From: Streptomyces dengpaensis
GTDB lineage: Bacteria; Actinomycetota; Actinomycetes; Streptomycetales; Streptomycetaceae
Assembly: GCF_002946835.1 (NCBI RefSeq)
Contig: NZ_CP026652.1
Coordinates: 1,240,001 to 1,304,000 of the forward strand
DNA: 64,000 bases
Reading direction: 5' to 3'
A model generated the notes under the pieces. It searched no databases. It worked only from the letters and a program-made list of their open reading frames with translations, and was not told the DNA's origin. A program made the position numbers and the translations under genes. Shown piece by piece: positions 19,205 through 28,209 of the stretch (position 1 is the first letter of the stretch; every line of letters starts with the position of its first letter).

Positions 19205-19373
19205 AGCCGAGCTCCGGATGCGGACGGTTGCCACTGTCCAGCACCCCTGCGGCTTGGAGCGGCATCCGCTGTTCGCCTTGGCCGATGTATGACCGGACCC
19301 CCGAAGGCCCTGCCTCCTGACCACCTGTCACACCGCGGCCTGCCCAGGCCACCCTCTGTTCAAGGAAGTGTTC

Positions 19374-21386
19374 GTGAGCGCAATCGGCTCCGGCGGAAGA
19401 GTCCAGCCGGCCCGTCCCGGCGACCCCTCCCGCATAGGCCCCTACCGCATCGTCGGCCGTCTCGGCGCGGGCGGTATGGGCACCGTCCATGCCGGCGTCA
19501 CCTCCGACGGAATGCGCGTGGCGGTCAAGGTGATTCATCCCGAGCAGGCGCAGGAGCCGGAGTTCAGGGCTCGCTTCCGGCGCGAGGTGGAACTGTCCTC
19601 CCGTGTCACCGGGCCGCACCTGGTCCCACTGCTCGCCGCCGATCCGGACGCGCCGACCCCGTGGCTGGCCACCGCCTACGTTCCCGGGCCGACGCTGAAC
19701 CAGCACGTGCTCGCTCACGGACCGCTCTCGGAAGGGAGCCTGTACGCCTTCGCGGCCGCCACGGCGCAGGCGCTGGCCGCCATTCATGCCGTGGGAGTGG
19801 TGCACCGTGATGTGAAACCGCAGAACGTCCTGCTCACGCCCGCCGGCCCCCGTGTGCTGGACTTCGGCATCGCGCACGCCGCCGACGGCACCAGCGTCAC
19901 CCGTACCGGGGTCATGACCGGCACCCCCGGCTGGATCAGCCCCGAGCAGTACCGTCAGGGCACCGCGGGGCCGGCGGGTGACATGTTCGCGTGGGGAGCA
20001 CTCGTGTCCTACGCGGCCACGGGCCGGCTGCCCTTCGTGGCCGGCGCGCCCGATGTGGTGGCCTTCCGCGTGATGTCGGGCGAGGCCGACCTGGACGGCG
20101 TCCCCGCACCACTGCGCCGCACCGTGGAGGAAGCGCTGGTCCAGGAACCGGGTGACCGCCCGTCGGCCGCCGAAGCCGCCCAGGAGTGCGCGGTGCTGCT
20201 GGCCTCTCAGGTCACTCAGGTAGCGAGTGCCGATGCGGTGCCCGCGACGGCCGTGGACATGATCACGGCCGTCTGGGAGGTGCCGGCCGCGGAGGACCCC
20301 ACCTGGCAGCTGCCCTCGGAGCGGAGCCGTTCGAAGAAGCGACTGGCCGGTGCCGTCGTCCTCGCGGCAGGCGTCATCGGCGGCCTGGCCGGAGGAGTGG
20401 CGGCGCTGCTGCCCGGAGACGCCGGGGGCGGCCGTCATGCGCCCTCGTCCGCGGCCTCGGCGTCGCCGCTGGCCTCGGCCGTATCCGGGCAGTCTTCGGC
20501 GAGCGCCGCGAAGGGGGACGAGGCGGCGGAGCAGCAGGCCGCGAGCGGCAGCTCGGCGAGTGTGGCGAGCTGGAACCAGGCGCGAGCGGCACAGGGCGCG
20601 GGCGAGCATGACGTGGCGCGCGCGGTCCTGCACGACGAGGGTGTGGAGGCCCAGGACCTCGGCGGCGGCGTCGATTTCACCCCGGAAACCGTGCGGTTCC
20701 ACGAGTCGCGCCGGGAGGTCTATCTCTCGTACCGGCTGACCTCCGACGAGCAGGGGACGATGTACGCGGAGACGGAGATCGCCAAGTCGATGTGTCTGAC
20801 GCTGCGGGACCTCGTTCTCCGCCTGCACCCGGACCTGCCGTACCGCACGTACGTCATGGTGAAGGAGGAGCAGGGCCAGGATCCCCAGGTGACGTGGCAG
20901 GACGATTTCGTCACCAACGCCGAGTGCCAGTCGGCCGCCGACGACGGCACCGGGCAGGACACGGACGTTTCGCAGGACTGGCAGCCGGACGAGAACGGCC
21001 TGGGGCAGGCGATGATCCCCAGTACCGACAGTGCGGAGATCCGGGTCGCGGACGGAGCCGCCAGGAAGATCATCGCGGGAACCAACGGGATGCGTCAGAC
21101 ACTTGGCACGGATCGCGTGCTCGGCAACAGGCAGATCAAGGTGGGCTTCGACCCCGACAATGCGGTGATGTACGTCTGGTCGGACTACGTGAAGTGGAAT
21201 GAGAAGCAGGTCGACTCCTGGGCGGGCCTGGTCGCCGGTGAGGCGTGCCGGGCTCTCGTGAACGAACGGGAGAGCGCGGGAAGCGCCTGGCCGTACTCTC
21301 GCTACGCCGTGGCGGAGATCGGCGGGTCGCACTACATGATGATCCGTTGGGGTACGGCCACCACGCAGGCCGACTGCCCGACCTGA
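19374..21386 (+). CDS. membrane Ser/Thr protein kinase (PknB-like)
   Basis: About 670 residues. The cytoplasmic kinase domain (residues ~18-270) has the glycine loop LGAGGMGTV, the VAVKVIHPE lysine, the catalytic loop HRDVKPQN near 144 and DFG near 162. One membrane helix (~322-346) follows an arginine/lysine stretch. The outer part has a serine/alanine-rich linker and a folded sensor domain with paired cysteines. The GTG at 19374 is favoured because AAGGA sits 7 bases upstream; GTG 19368 is an alternative. No island operator was seen before it, so it may be an ordinary chromosomal signalling kinase carried within the region. Confidence 0.9.
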   Translation: MSAIGSGGRVQPARPGDPSRIGPYRIVGRLGAGGMGTVHAGVTSDGMRVAVKVIHPEQAQEPEFRARFRREVELSSRVTGPHLVPLLAADPDAPTPWLATAYVPGPTLNQHVLAHGPLSEGSLYAFAAATAQALAAIHAVGVVHRDVKPQNVLLTPAGPRVLDFGIAHAADGTSVTRTGVMTGTPGWISPEQYRQGTAGPAGDMFAWGALVSYAATGRLPFVAGAPDVVAFRVMSGEADLDGVPAPLRRTVEEALVQEPGDRPSAAEAAQECAVLLASQVTQVASADAVPATAVDMITAVWEVPAAEDPTWQLPSERSRSKKRLAGAVVLAAGVIGGLAGGVAALLPGDAGGGRHAPSSAASASPLASAVSGQSSASAAKGDEAAEQQAASGSSASVASWNQARAAQGAGEHDVARAVLHDEGVEAQDLGGGVDFTPETVRFHESRREVYLSYRLTSDEQGTMYAETEIAKSMCLTLRDLVLRLHPDLPYRTYVMVKEEQGQDPQVTWQDDFVTNAECQSAADDGTGQDTDVSQDWQPDENGLGQAMIPSTDSAEIRVADGAARKIIAGTNGMRQTLGTDRVLGNRQIKVGFDPDNAVMYVWSDYVKWNEKQVDSWAGLVAGEACRALVNERESAGSAWPYSRYAVAEIGGSHYMMIRWGTATTQADCPT

Positions 21387-21412
21387 GTGACAGGTCCGGA
21401 CCGTGGCCGAGG

Positions 21413-21443
21413 TTGACCCTCGACCTTGTCGAGGGCCCAGAGT
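21413..21443 (+). promoter_or_regulatory. MerR-type promoter/operator for the following gene
   Basis: TTGACC (21413-21418) and CAGAGT (21438-21443) are separated by 19 bases, the long spacer typical of MerR-controlled promoters. A perfect inverted repeat CCCTCGAC-CTT-GTCGAGGG (21417-21435) fills the spacer. It points to autoregulation of the MerR gene starting at 21463. Confidence 0.7.
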
Positions 21444-21462
21444 TCCGGGTGTGGAGAACGAG

Positions 21463-22545
21463 ATGCGCAGCATTGGGGAGATGGCCCGGGACGGCGGACT
21501 GAGCGTGAGCGCGCTTCGGTTCTACGACCGTGCCGGTGTGCTGGTCCCCGCCTGGGTCGACCCGGTCAGCGGCTACCGCTGGTACGAGCCCCAGCAGCTG
21601 GAAGAGGCCCGGTTGCTGGCCCGGCTGCGCCGGGCAGGCATGCCGTTGGCGGACATTCGACTCGTCCTGGCCGCCTGGGCCGGCGCGGACACGGACCTGG
21701 TGCGCGGTCTCCTTCAGGCGCACCTGCGCCGTCTCGAACTGGGGCTGTCCGACGCCCGCAGCGAGTTCTCCACGCTCCGAGCTCTACTCGACCACAGGGA
21801 GAACCCCATGACTTCGCTCCGCACCGCCATAGCCCGGCTGTCCGTCCCCGCACCGGAACTCGCCGCCGCGCTGGACGCGGTCCGTTTCGCGGCCGGTACC
21901 GCCCCGGAGCTGCCGATGCTCGGCGGGATCCTGTTCGACATCGAAGGCGAAGGCCTCCACCTCGTGGCCACCGACCGCTACCGGATGGCCGTCGCGCAGG
22001 CACCCACGACCGGGCGCGGCGGGCTTCGCACGCAGGTCGTCGTGCCTCTTCCGCTCGCCGACGCGATACGGGCGCTGCTGACCGGCGAGGAACCTGTCCA
22101 GCTCGCGGTGGACGGTGACCGCGTCACGCTGGAGACCGGGGATCGGCAAGCGGCCGGCCAGAGCCTCGGCCACGAGTTCCCCGACTACCGTCGCCTCGTC
22201 CACCTGCCGGCCGGTCGCCGGGCCCACGTCAATACGGCGACCTTCCGGGAGGCGCTGAAGACCGGTCCGGTCCGCACGAGCGAGACCCGCAAGCAGGGCG
22301 GCGAGCCCCACGACCTCAGCGTGCTCAGGATGACGGCTGACGGGACCGTGATCGTGTGCGACGACGGTGACGACGACCAGAACAACGTCGCCGTCAACCG
22401 TGAGTTCCTTCTGCACGCGCTCACCGCCGGAGCCAGGGACGAGCTGATCCTGGAGCTGGGCGCGCCCATGGCACCGCTCGCGATCCGCCGCCCCGACGAC
22501 GAGGACAGTTTCTCGCTCCTGATGCCGGTCCGCCTGGAGAACTAG
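21463..22545 (+). CDS. MerR regulator fused to a DNA sliding clamp (DnaN)-like domain
   Basis: 360 residues. Residues 1-70 are a MerR winged helix (SIGEMARDGGLSVSALRFYD, then GYRWYEPQQL), followed by a dimer helix. From about residue 125 the sequence resembles the middle and last domains of the DNA polymerase III beta clamp, including MLGGILFDIEGEGLHLVATD and EFPDYRRL, and near the end VAVNREFLLHAL. Such MerR-clamp fusions occur in streptomycetes; the ligand is unknown to me. An ATG at 21463 has GGAG 7 bases upstream; a GTG at 21451 is the alternative. A MerR-style 19-base-spacer promoter precedes it. Confidence 0.8.
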   Translation: MRSIGEMARDGGLSVSALRFYDRAGVLVPAWVDPVSGYRWYEPQQLEEARLLARLRRAGMPLADIRLVLAAWAGADTDLVRGLLQAHLRRLELGLSDARSEFSTLRALLDHRENPMTSLRTAIARLSVPAPELAAALDAVRFAAGTAPELPMLGGILFDIEGEGLHLVATDRYRMAVAQAPTTGRGGLRTQVVVPLPLADAIRALLTGEEPVQLAVDGDRVTLETGDRQAAGQSLGHEFPDYRRLVHLPAGRRAHVNTATFREALKTGPVRTSETRKQGGEPHDLSVLRMTADGTVIVCDDGDDDQNNVAVNREFLLHALTAGARDELILELGAPMAPLAIRRPDDEDSFSLLMPVRLEN

Positions 22546-22605
22546 CGTCCGTACGGGCCGGGTTGGTCCTTGTCTCCGTCCGCCAGACTCAGTCCCGCGT
22601 CGGCG

Positions 22606-22935
22606 TCACGGCACCTCGCACCGTACGAGTGCCCTGGCGAAGGGCTCACCGCTGCGCCGGGCGTACGTCATCCGCTCACGGACCTCGCTCAGGGTGCGGG
22701 GACGGTACCCGGGCCCGCCGCAGCAGCTCTTGTGGAATCGGACGCCCGCGCGCAGCAGCACGGACAGTGTCCGCCAGGCCGCGGTGTCCCGGCGGCGGGG
22801 TGCGGCGAAGGCAGAGCCCACGTGAATCAGCGGCTGCGCGCAGCGGGGGCAGGTCCGCTGCCTGTCCCTGTCGTAGGGCTGCTTGTACGAGGCCCGACAG
22901 GGGAGGCAGACGTAGTGGGTCTTCGCATGGGCCAT
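22606..22935 (-). CDS. small CxxC zinc-ribbon protein
   Basis: 109 residues. The N-terminal YVCLPCRASYK and CPRCAQPL form two CxxC pairs about 20 residues apart, a likely zinc ribbon. A later SCCGGPGYRPRT segment is also conserved in streptomycete relatives. Similar proteins are often mislabelled as deoxyxylulose-phosphate synthase; nothing here supports enzyme activity. The ATG at 22935 (MAHAKTHYVC) is preferred over the longer frame. It is convergent with the MerR gene. Function unknown. Confidence 0.65.
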   Translation of the reverse strand: MAHAKTHYVCLPCRASYKQPYDRDRQRTCPRCAQPLIHVGSAFAAPRRRDTAAWRTLSVLLRAGVRFHKSCCGGPGYRPRTLSEVRERMTYARRSGEPFARALVRCEVP

Positions 22936-23261
22936 GTCGCCAGGGTAGGCAGCGCACATGGAGAACTCGACGCAATTTCCGGGCCGTGACCGCCAGCAGG
23001 TCAACTCACCCGACGCCCCGGGTTCGTGTCACTCCCGCAGCCACCACTGGCGAGCGCCGCGACGACGAGCAGGGCGGTGCCCACGGCACGTCGGTGTCGG
23101 GACAATGGGCAACTCCGTATTCGGTCAACGGGCCTGGCTGGTGAGCTGATTGCTCGAAGGAGCACCGACCTTCGCATGCGGTGGACGCGAAGGACGGAAC
23201 CACGTCTGCGGTCGAACCGCACCAGAGGCCCCGAGGCCGGCACTCGTGGCGGGAACACCGC
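22936..23261 (-). other. intergenic stretch with a possible truncated lipoprotein
   Basis: Between two minus-strand genes. A minus-strand frame ending at 23001 contains a lipoprotein-like export signal, VGTALLVVAALASGGC, followed by only 13 residues and a stop. It could be the remnant of a secreted lipoprotein gene or a chance reading. Nothing else was recognised. Confidence 0.3.
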
Positions 23262-24884
23262 TCACTTCGGCCTCTTCTTCGGTCGGGCGTCTCCGACCCC
23301 GGGCAGGGGACGTGCGCCGTTCAGCGGGTTCTTCGCCTTCTTCCCCTGCTCCGTCTTCTTCGCTCGCGCCGACTTCTTCGCGTCCACCGCCTTCTTCGCG
23401 CGCCGGCTCTGCCTAGGCTTCGGCTTCAGCGTGTCCGGTCGGCTGTCCAGCCAGCGGCGGGTGGTCGCCATCTCGGCGACCAACTGAGTGCGCTGCGGTT
23501 CCGGCAGCCTCGTCAGCGCCTCCTCCGCCCGCACCATGAGAGCCGCGGCGTGCTTCGGTCCCGGTCTCTGCCGTGCGCCACGCAGAGCATGCCGAATCTC
23601 CGTGTCGCGGTACAGGGGGATCCCGCCGCGACCCTCTGGCTGCGGTTTCGGCCGGGCCGGGGCCTGCCAAACCAGACCGCCTTGGACATGCACGATGGTC
23701 TGGCGCTGAGCAGGCTCCGTACTCTGCTGCGCGGCAAGCTGACCATCAGCGGTGAGCGGCAGCCGCGGCGGAGCCGTACGGGACGGTACCCCGTACACGG
23801 CGAACGCCCGGTCCGCCTCGCGCTGGCACCATCGTTTGAGTACCGCCGCCGTCGCGGGAACCCCGCAACCGACAGCGGCGATCACGTCCCCCACGTAGGG
23901 CGGCGGGTCACTCTCCCCGGTCCTGATCAGCGCCGACAGGAGCGGGCTCCCCTCGCCGCCGCCGGTCTGCTCCACTGCGACCAGCAAACCGACACGGTCC
24001 GGGACGGACAGCTCCAGCAGGGCGCTTCCGGCGGTTCGGGCCAGCGCCTCCCAGGTGGGCCGGGTCCGAAACCTCGCGGCGCTCACCAGTGCCTCCTTCA
24101 GCGCGAGCACCTGCTCCGCGCGGGACCGCCGCACCGGCGCTTCCCCGCGCGGGGCTCCTGCCGCGGCGGCCGGGCGGGGACCCGAACGTCGTCGCGGCTC
24201 AACGCCCGGGACCCGGAGCCCCGCAGGGGTCATCGCACAGGCGTCGAGGGGCACCCAGTCGGTGCTGCGCCGGGGGTCCTCCGCCCTGAGACGGATGCGC
24301 CGTACCGCACCGAGCGTCTCGAAGCGGAAGCGGAGCAGGTATCCGTACTCGTCGTACAGCTCCTCCAGGGTCTCCGGCTGGGCTGTTCCTGGACCGAAGA
24401 CCCAGTCGAGGGTGAACGATTCACGGGAGAGCCTCTGGCGGGCCTGGTACCACTCGGCGTGCGCGAGCCTGCTGAACTGGAAGCGCACATGCTGCCTGGC
24501 CGCGCCCACCCGGAAGTCGACGGCGTCGCCGGGGCCGGATCCGAGGTCGCGTGAAGTGGCCTGCCCCTTCAGCCTGTTGCGTCCGGCCCATGCGGCGAGG
24601 TCGTCCTTGATGAAGAGGTGGTCCGCGCTGGCCGCGCCGGTGGCCGTACGGTGGCAGGAGGTGTGGGGTCGGTGAGCGAAGTGGCAGACCTTGTCGCGGT
24701 ACAAACGGTCCGACAACTCGTTGCCGCAACCGCCGAGCTGGGTGCCGCACCAGTAGGTGTAGGTAGGGTGGCGTCGACGCCACCGGGTCAGTTCGTCCGC
24801 GTCCGTCGGCAGGATGATCGCGCGTCCCGAGTTCCGACTCCCGATCACCGCGGTCTGCACGAGTCTGCCGTCTGAGCCGATCAT
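23262..24884 (-). CDS. CoiA-like nuclease (competence protein CoiA family)
   Basis: 540 residues. The N-terminal third resembles CoiA-family restriction-endonuclease-fold proteins. It has a zinc-binding patch (WCGTQLGGCGNEL, then KVCHFAH), the HLFIKDDLAAW helix, and a nuclease core with DAVDFRVG followed by VRFQFSRL, which supplies the acidic residue and the QxS element. The middle is alanine/arginine rich. The final ~50 residues are a lysine/arginine-rich tail that should bind DNA. CoiA homologues turn up beside other defence genes. The ATG at 24884 has a GGGGGGA ribosome site. A minus-strand promoter with an island operator lies ~60-85 bases upstream, linking this gene to the DISARM regulon. 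Confidence 0.7.
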   Translation of the reverse strand: MIGSDGRLVQTAVIGSRNSGRAIILPTDADELTRWRRRHPTYTYWCGTQLGGCGNELSDRLYRDKVCHFAHRPHTSCHRTATGAASADHLFIKDDLAAWAGRNRLKGQATSRDLGSGPGDAVDFRVGAARQHVRFQFSRLAHAEWYQARQRLSRESFTLDWVFGPGTAQPETLEELYDEYGYLLRFRFETLGAVRRIRLRAEDPRRSTDWVPLDACAMTPAGLRVPGVEPRRRSGPRPAAAAGAPRGEAPVRRSRAEQVLALKEALVSAARFRTRPTWEALARTAGSALLELSVPDRVGLLVAVEQTGGGEGSPLLSALIRTGESDPPPYVGDVIAAVGCGVPATAAVLKRWCQREADRAFAVYGVPSRTAPPRLPLTADGQLAAQQSTEPAQRQTIVHVQGGLVWQAPARPKPQPEGRGGIPLYRDTEIRHALRGARQRPGPKHAAALMVRAEEALTRLPEPQRTQLVAEMATTRRWLDSRPDTLKPKPRQSRRAKKAVDAKKSARAKKTEQGKKAKNPLNGARPLPGVGDARPKKRPK

Positions 24885-24940
24885 GAATCCCCCCGGGCCA
24901 CGCGCGCCTGCCGGGAGGGCGGGCGACGTTGATCGCCATC

Positions 24941-24970
24941 AGTATGCGATCCATGTACTCAGTTCACAAG
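24941..24970 (-). promoter_or_regulatory. CoiA-gene promoter with island operator (site D)
   Basis: TGTACTCAGTTCACA occupies 24954-24968. On the minus strand TTGTGA and CATACT (24941-24946) are 17 bases apart with the operator over the -35 and spacer. The first half-site differs from the consensus (TGTACT for TTGACT). The plus-strand gene at 25062 could also be affected. Confidence 0.6.
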
Positions 24971-25061
24971 AGGTAAACGTCCGCTTCGCGCATTCGAGCG
25001 CGATCGCGAGGCCGGCGGCATACGCTCAACGGTCATCGGAACAAGAGGCCGGGAGGGGCAC

Positions 25062-25429
25062 ATGCAGAAGGGCACGCTTGAGTACGAGCAGGCTCTGGAC
25101 GCCGTGATCGAGATCCTGCGTTCTCGGGCACGCCAAGGTGCGGCACCTATTCCGTACGGCGAACTGAGCAGCGAACTGGCACGGCTCGGTCATCACGTCC
25201 CCGCCTACGAGGGCCCCATGCCTTACCTCTTGGAAGACGCCTCGGTCCGAGAGAGCCCTGATGGATCACTGCCCCTGCTGTCGGCGCTCGTGGTGCTGAA
25301 GGACAGCGGCTGGCCGTCCGGCGGCTTCTTAAAGCTGGCCCGGCGCGCACCGTACAAGCGACCGGGTGACGACATGCAGCTGTGGACCCGGAAATCGAGA
25401 AGCTGGCGGAGCACTACGCCGATCACTGA
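25062..25429 (+). pseudogene. conserved small Streptomyces protein, frameshifted near its end
   Basis: The frame from the ATG at 25062 reads as a conserved ~120-residue streptomycete protein (PIPYGELSSELARLG, YLLEDASVRESPDGSLPLLSALV) up to DDMQLWTR near 25391. Reading then continues in the wrong frame for 86 residues. In the +1 frame the expected ending EIEKLAEHYADH appears, with a stop at 25427-25429. Loss of one G in the CCCGG run at ~25387-25391 explains it. This is either a real frameshift or a sequencing error. The function of the family is unknown to me; it resembles the front half of proteins with a predicted DNA-related winged domain. Confidence 0.65.
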
Positions 25430-25495
25430 CGGTCTCCCTCGTCGGCGTCGCCGCGGCTTTCGCTGGGCTGCCGGCTCCGACGAGGGGTGGGTGCG

Positions 25496-25963
25496 TCACG
25501 AGCCCGCATTACGGAGCGGCACCTCCGCCCAGACGGTCTTCGTGTACGCATCACGGGAGGTGCAACCCCAGCTGTCCGCGTACGCCTCGACGACGAGTAG
25601 GCCGCGGCCCGATGTCGCGTCGAGGGGCGCCAACTCGGCTACGGAATGAGGGGGACGACTCTCCGGGCGGGCGTCTGTCACCTCGATACGGGCCGCGTCG
25701 GGCAGAAGGAGGAGCGTCAGCCGGAAGTCCCGGCCCGGGAGGCGGCCGTGGGTGATCGCGTTGGACGCCAGCTCGGCGGTGACGTGGGCGACGGCAAGCG
25801 CGGGGTCGGAGTCGTGCGGGAGGCCGGTCCACTCGGTGAGCTGCTGGACGGCGAGCTGGCGGGCGAGGCGGGCGCCGCGTCTGGTGCTGCTGAAGCGCAG
25901 GGTCAGTTGGGGGGCGGGCGTGTGGGGCGGCTTCGTTTCGTCGGTGGTCTGTTGTTGGGTCAC
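25496..25963 (-). CDS. ATP-binding anti-sigma-like regulatory protein
   Basis: 155 residues with a histidine-kinase-type ATPase fold like SpoIIAB/RsbW. The N box is VTAELASNAITHG, then RIEVTDARPE (G1) and TSGRGLLVVEAYADSWG (G2). These proteins are abundant in Streptomyces and usually sit beside an XRE regulator and a DUF397 protein, exactly as here. The frame is open far upstream, but the GTG at 25963 (VTQQQTTDE) gives the normal length. Divergent from the XRE gene at 26195. Confidence 0.85.
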   Translation of the reverse strand: MTQQQTTDETKPPHTPAPQLTLRFSSTRRGARLARQLAVQQLTEWTGLPHDSDPALAVAHVTAELASNAITHGRLPGRDFRLTLLLLPDAARIEVTDARPESRPPHSVAELAPLDATSGRGLLVVEAYADSWGCTSRDAYTKTVWAEVPLRNAGS

Positions 25964-26194
25964 GGTGTCAGCGTGATGGGGTGAATGGCCCGCCAACCAG
26001 GTACGACGGCCGTACGGCGTGCTGGTCGTACGGAGGGGGCGACTGGCTGTGCACTTGGTTGTACGGGTCCTGTACGGGCGTTGTACGGGTCCCGCGGCGT
26101 GTCCCGGTTCTTGCGGGCGGCGTTGAACATGGCCCGGTGGCGAACACGGTCGCGGGCGGCGGGGTGCGGAGCGGGACGGGAAGGGCGTGGGACT

Positions 26195-27061
26195 GTGAGG
26201 ACGGTACGGGACGTACGGGACACGCGGGCGGGTCGCACAGCGAAGACGAAGGACGAGGCGCCCGATCTGCCGGGCGTGTGGTCGGCGTACGGTGTGCTCC
26301 TCCAGCATTTGCGCAAGCGAGCCGGGTTGAACCAGCAGCAGCTCGGGGACGCGATCGGCTACTCGCTGGAGCAGGTCGCGTCCGTCGAGCAGGGACGGCG
26401 GCCGGCGAAGGCGGCGTTCACGACGGCGGCGGAACGGGTGCTGAAGGCGGGCGGGGTTCTGGATGTGTTGCAGGACGAGGTGGACAGGGCGAAACTGCCA
26501 AGGTTCTTCCGGAACTTCGCGCTGATCGAGGCGGAGGTCGTGAGCCGGTTCTCCTACGATCCGCTGCTGGTGCCCGGGCTGTTGCAGACGGAGGGGTATG
26601 CGCGGGCGGTGTTCGCCGGGCACTGTCCGCCGCTCAGCGAGGAGATCATCGACCGGCATACGGAGGCGCGGCTGAGCCGGCAGAAGTTGCTGGCGCGGGT
26701 GCCGATGGCGGAGTTGTCGTTCATCGTGAGTGAGGAGGCTTTGCGCAACCCGGTGGCCGATGCGGAGATCATGCGAGGGCAGTGGCAACGCCTGCTGGAG
26801 GTGGGAGCGTTGCGCAATGTCGAGGTGCAGGTCATGCCCGCCTCGACGGGGTTCCACTCGGGCCTGAACGGGCCGTTCCTGGTGTTGGAGACGAACGAGC
26901 ATCAACAAATCGGATACGTCGAGTCCCAGGAGGTCGGGTGCGTCGTTCGTGATCCAGCGGAGGTCAGCGCCTTCGGGTTGCGGTATGGCAAGCTGCGATC
27001 GCAGGCTTTGAACGCCGCCGAGTCGGCGCGGCTCATCGAACAGCTGGTGGGAGAGACATGA
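26195..27061 (+). CDS. XRE-family regulator with DUF5753
   Basis: About 288 residues. A helix-turn-helix near residues 25-80 includes LRKRAGLNQQQLGDAIGYSL and VASVEQGRRPA, followed by the DUF5753 domain with the standard PLLVPGLLQTEGYARAV and VQVMPASTGFHSGLNGPF. It is a WhiJ-like regulator paired with a DUF397 protein, whose ATG overlaps this stop. GTG 26195 is chosen for typical length; upstream in-frame starts exist from 25985. It is the only HTH regulator of this class inside the DISARM interval and so one candidate for the unknown operator-binding protein (inference only). Confidence 0.88.
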   Translation: MRTVRDVRDTRAGRTAKTKDEAPDLPGVWSAYGVLLQHLRKRAGLNQQQLGDAIGYSLEQVASVEQGRRPAKAAFTTAAERVLKAGGVLDVLQDEVDRAKLPRFFRNFALIEAEVVSRFSYDPLLVPGLLQTEGYARAVFAGHCPPLSEEIIDRHTEARLSRQKLLARVPMAELSFIVSEEALRNPVADAEIMRGQWQRLLEVGALRNVEVQVMPASTGFHSGLNGPFLVLETNEHQQIGYVESQEVGCVVRDPAEVSAFGLRYGKLRSQALNAAESARLIEQLVGET

Positions 27062-27264
27062 GCGTGGAGCAGGTATCCGAAAACGTGAACGGGCTGCGCT
27101 GGTTCAAGAGCAGCTACAGCGGATCGGGCGGCGGCGACTGCGTGGAGGTGGCCGCCGGACTGGACGCCGTGTACGTACGGGACTCGAAGGTCGTGGGTGG
27201 CGGGCCCGTGCTGCGGATCGGCCGGGATGAGTGGGCGGCGTTCGTGCCATGCGTTACGAGGTAG
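27058..27264 (+). CDS. DUF397 small protein
   Basis: 68 residues with the family core LRWFKSSYSGSGGGDCVEVA and YVRDSK. DUF397 proteins are the small partners of XRE/DUF5753 regulators, possibly toxin-like or antagonists. The ATG overlaps the regulator's TGA, so the two are translationally coupled. Confidence 0.9.
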   Translation: MSVEQVSENVNGLRWFKSSYSGSGGGDCVEVAAGLDAVYVRDSKVVGGGPVLRIGRDEWAAFVPCVTR

Positions 27265-27369
27265 CCCTGAACAACTCCTGATGGGAATAGCCGGCTCACC
27301 TGCGCCACAGGCAACGGCGAGTCCGGACGCAGCGAGGACGTGCCGCTCCCTCGTGACACGTCCGCCTTG

Positions 27370-28209
27370 TCACCCACCACAGGAGGAGCAGGCATCAGCG
27401 CGGCGACGCCGCGGCCGCTTCGTCCGAGCGTCAGGGTCCGCACCTGGCAAGGCGCCCACCACGGAGTGGATTTGATCATCAGCCACCGCTGCGTAGCCAG
27501 CGGTTGTCGCGGGCGAAGCGTGACGCATCAGTCGCTGAGTCATCAGCAGGTCTCGACCGGAGGCACGGTACACAGCCGTACCAAACCGGTGCCTGAGCTG
27601 GTGATAGCGCATCCGGATGCCATGCTTCGCGGCAACACTGGCGATGGTACGCGATATACGCTCAGGGCTCACCCCATCCCATAGACGGCCCTCGTTCGTC
27701 AGATCCAACTCGCGTACGACGACTGGCGGAATTGGCACGATGTCGGTGCGACCGCCCTTGCCCTGGACGCGCAGAACCACCTCACGTTCTTGCAGGACCG
27801 AGATGTCGTCACGTCTGAGCTTGGCAGTCTCGTGCGCACGGAGGCCGCAGAAGGCCCCTAGGAGCACCCATGCTCTCTGGCGTCCCTCCGTATGGAGGGT
27901 CAACCGGGTCAACTCGCCTTCGGGTAACGGATTGGGCGTCGATCGTGGCGCCGGCGGCTTGCGTATGCCAGCCACGAGATCCACCCCCAGCCACTTCCCG
28001 AAGGCCTGAAGGTGGTTGAGGTAGGTCCGCCTGGACCAGGGCTTGAGTGAGCGCGCACCAAAGTAGCTCAACACGTGATCGACGGTCAGCTCCTCAACCC
28101 TCACGAGAGCGGCCTTTGCGATGGCTCGAACGCAACGGACTCTGGCGCCAATGGTGTTGTTCGAGTAACCGTCGGCACACTGTGCGGAAATGAAGTCGTC
28201 AAGAACCAT
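27370..28209 (-). CDS. tyrosine recombinase beside the invertible drmMI cassette
   Basis: 279 residues with a complete tyrosine recombinase active site. The first arginine is in FCGLRAHETAKL near residue 120, the lysine in VQGKGGRTD near 145, HQLRH near 200, and RHASPATTAGY with the nucleophilic tyrosine near 237. The N-terminal SAM-like domain (YSNNTIGARVR) is also present. The ATG at 28209 is chosen because the longer frame runs antisense through the drmMI-like cassette. It lies ~210 bases outside the 138-bp inverted repeat and points away from the cassette. That layout matches recombinases that invert specificity genes of type I and BREX systems. The likely role is inversion of the drmMI C-terminal segment. 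Confidence 0.82.
   Translation of the reverse strand: MVLDDFISAQCADGYSNNTIGARVRCVRAIAKAALVRVEELTVDHVLSYFGARSLKPWSRRTYLNHLQAFGKWLGVDLVAGIRKPPAPRSTPNPLPEGELTRLTLHTEGRQRAWVLLGAFCGLRAHETAKLRRDDISVLQEREVVLRVQGKGGRTDIVPIPPVVVRELDLTNEGRLWDGVSPERISRTIASVAAKHGIRMRYHQLRHRFGTAVYRASGRDLLMTQRLMRHASPATTAGYAAVADDQIHSVVGALPGADPDARTKRPRRRRADACSSCGG

Noticed and set aside
22563..23144. Plus-strand frames opposite the zinc-ribbon gene
   Set aside because: Arginine/serine-rich shadow translations without any family resemblance.
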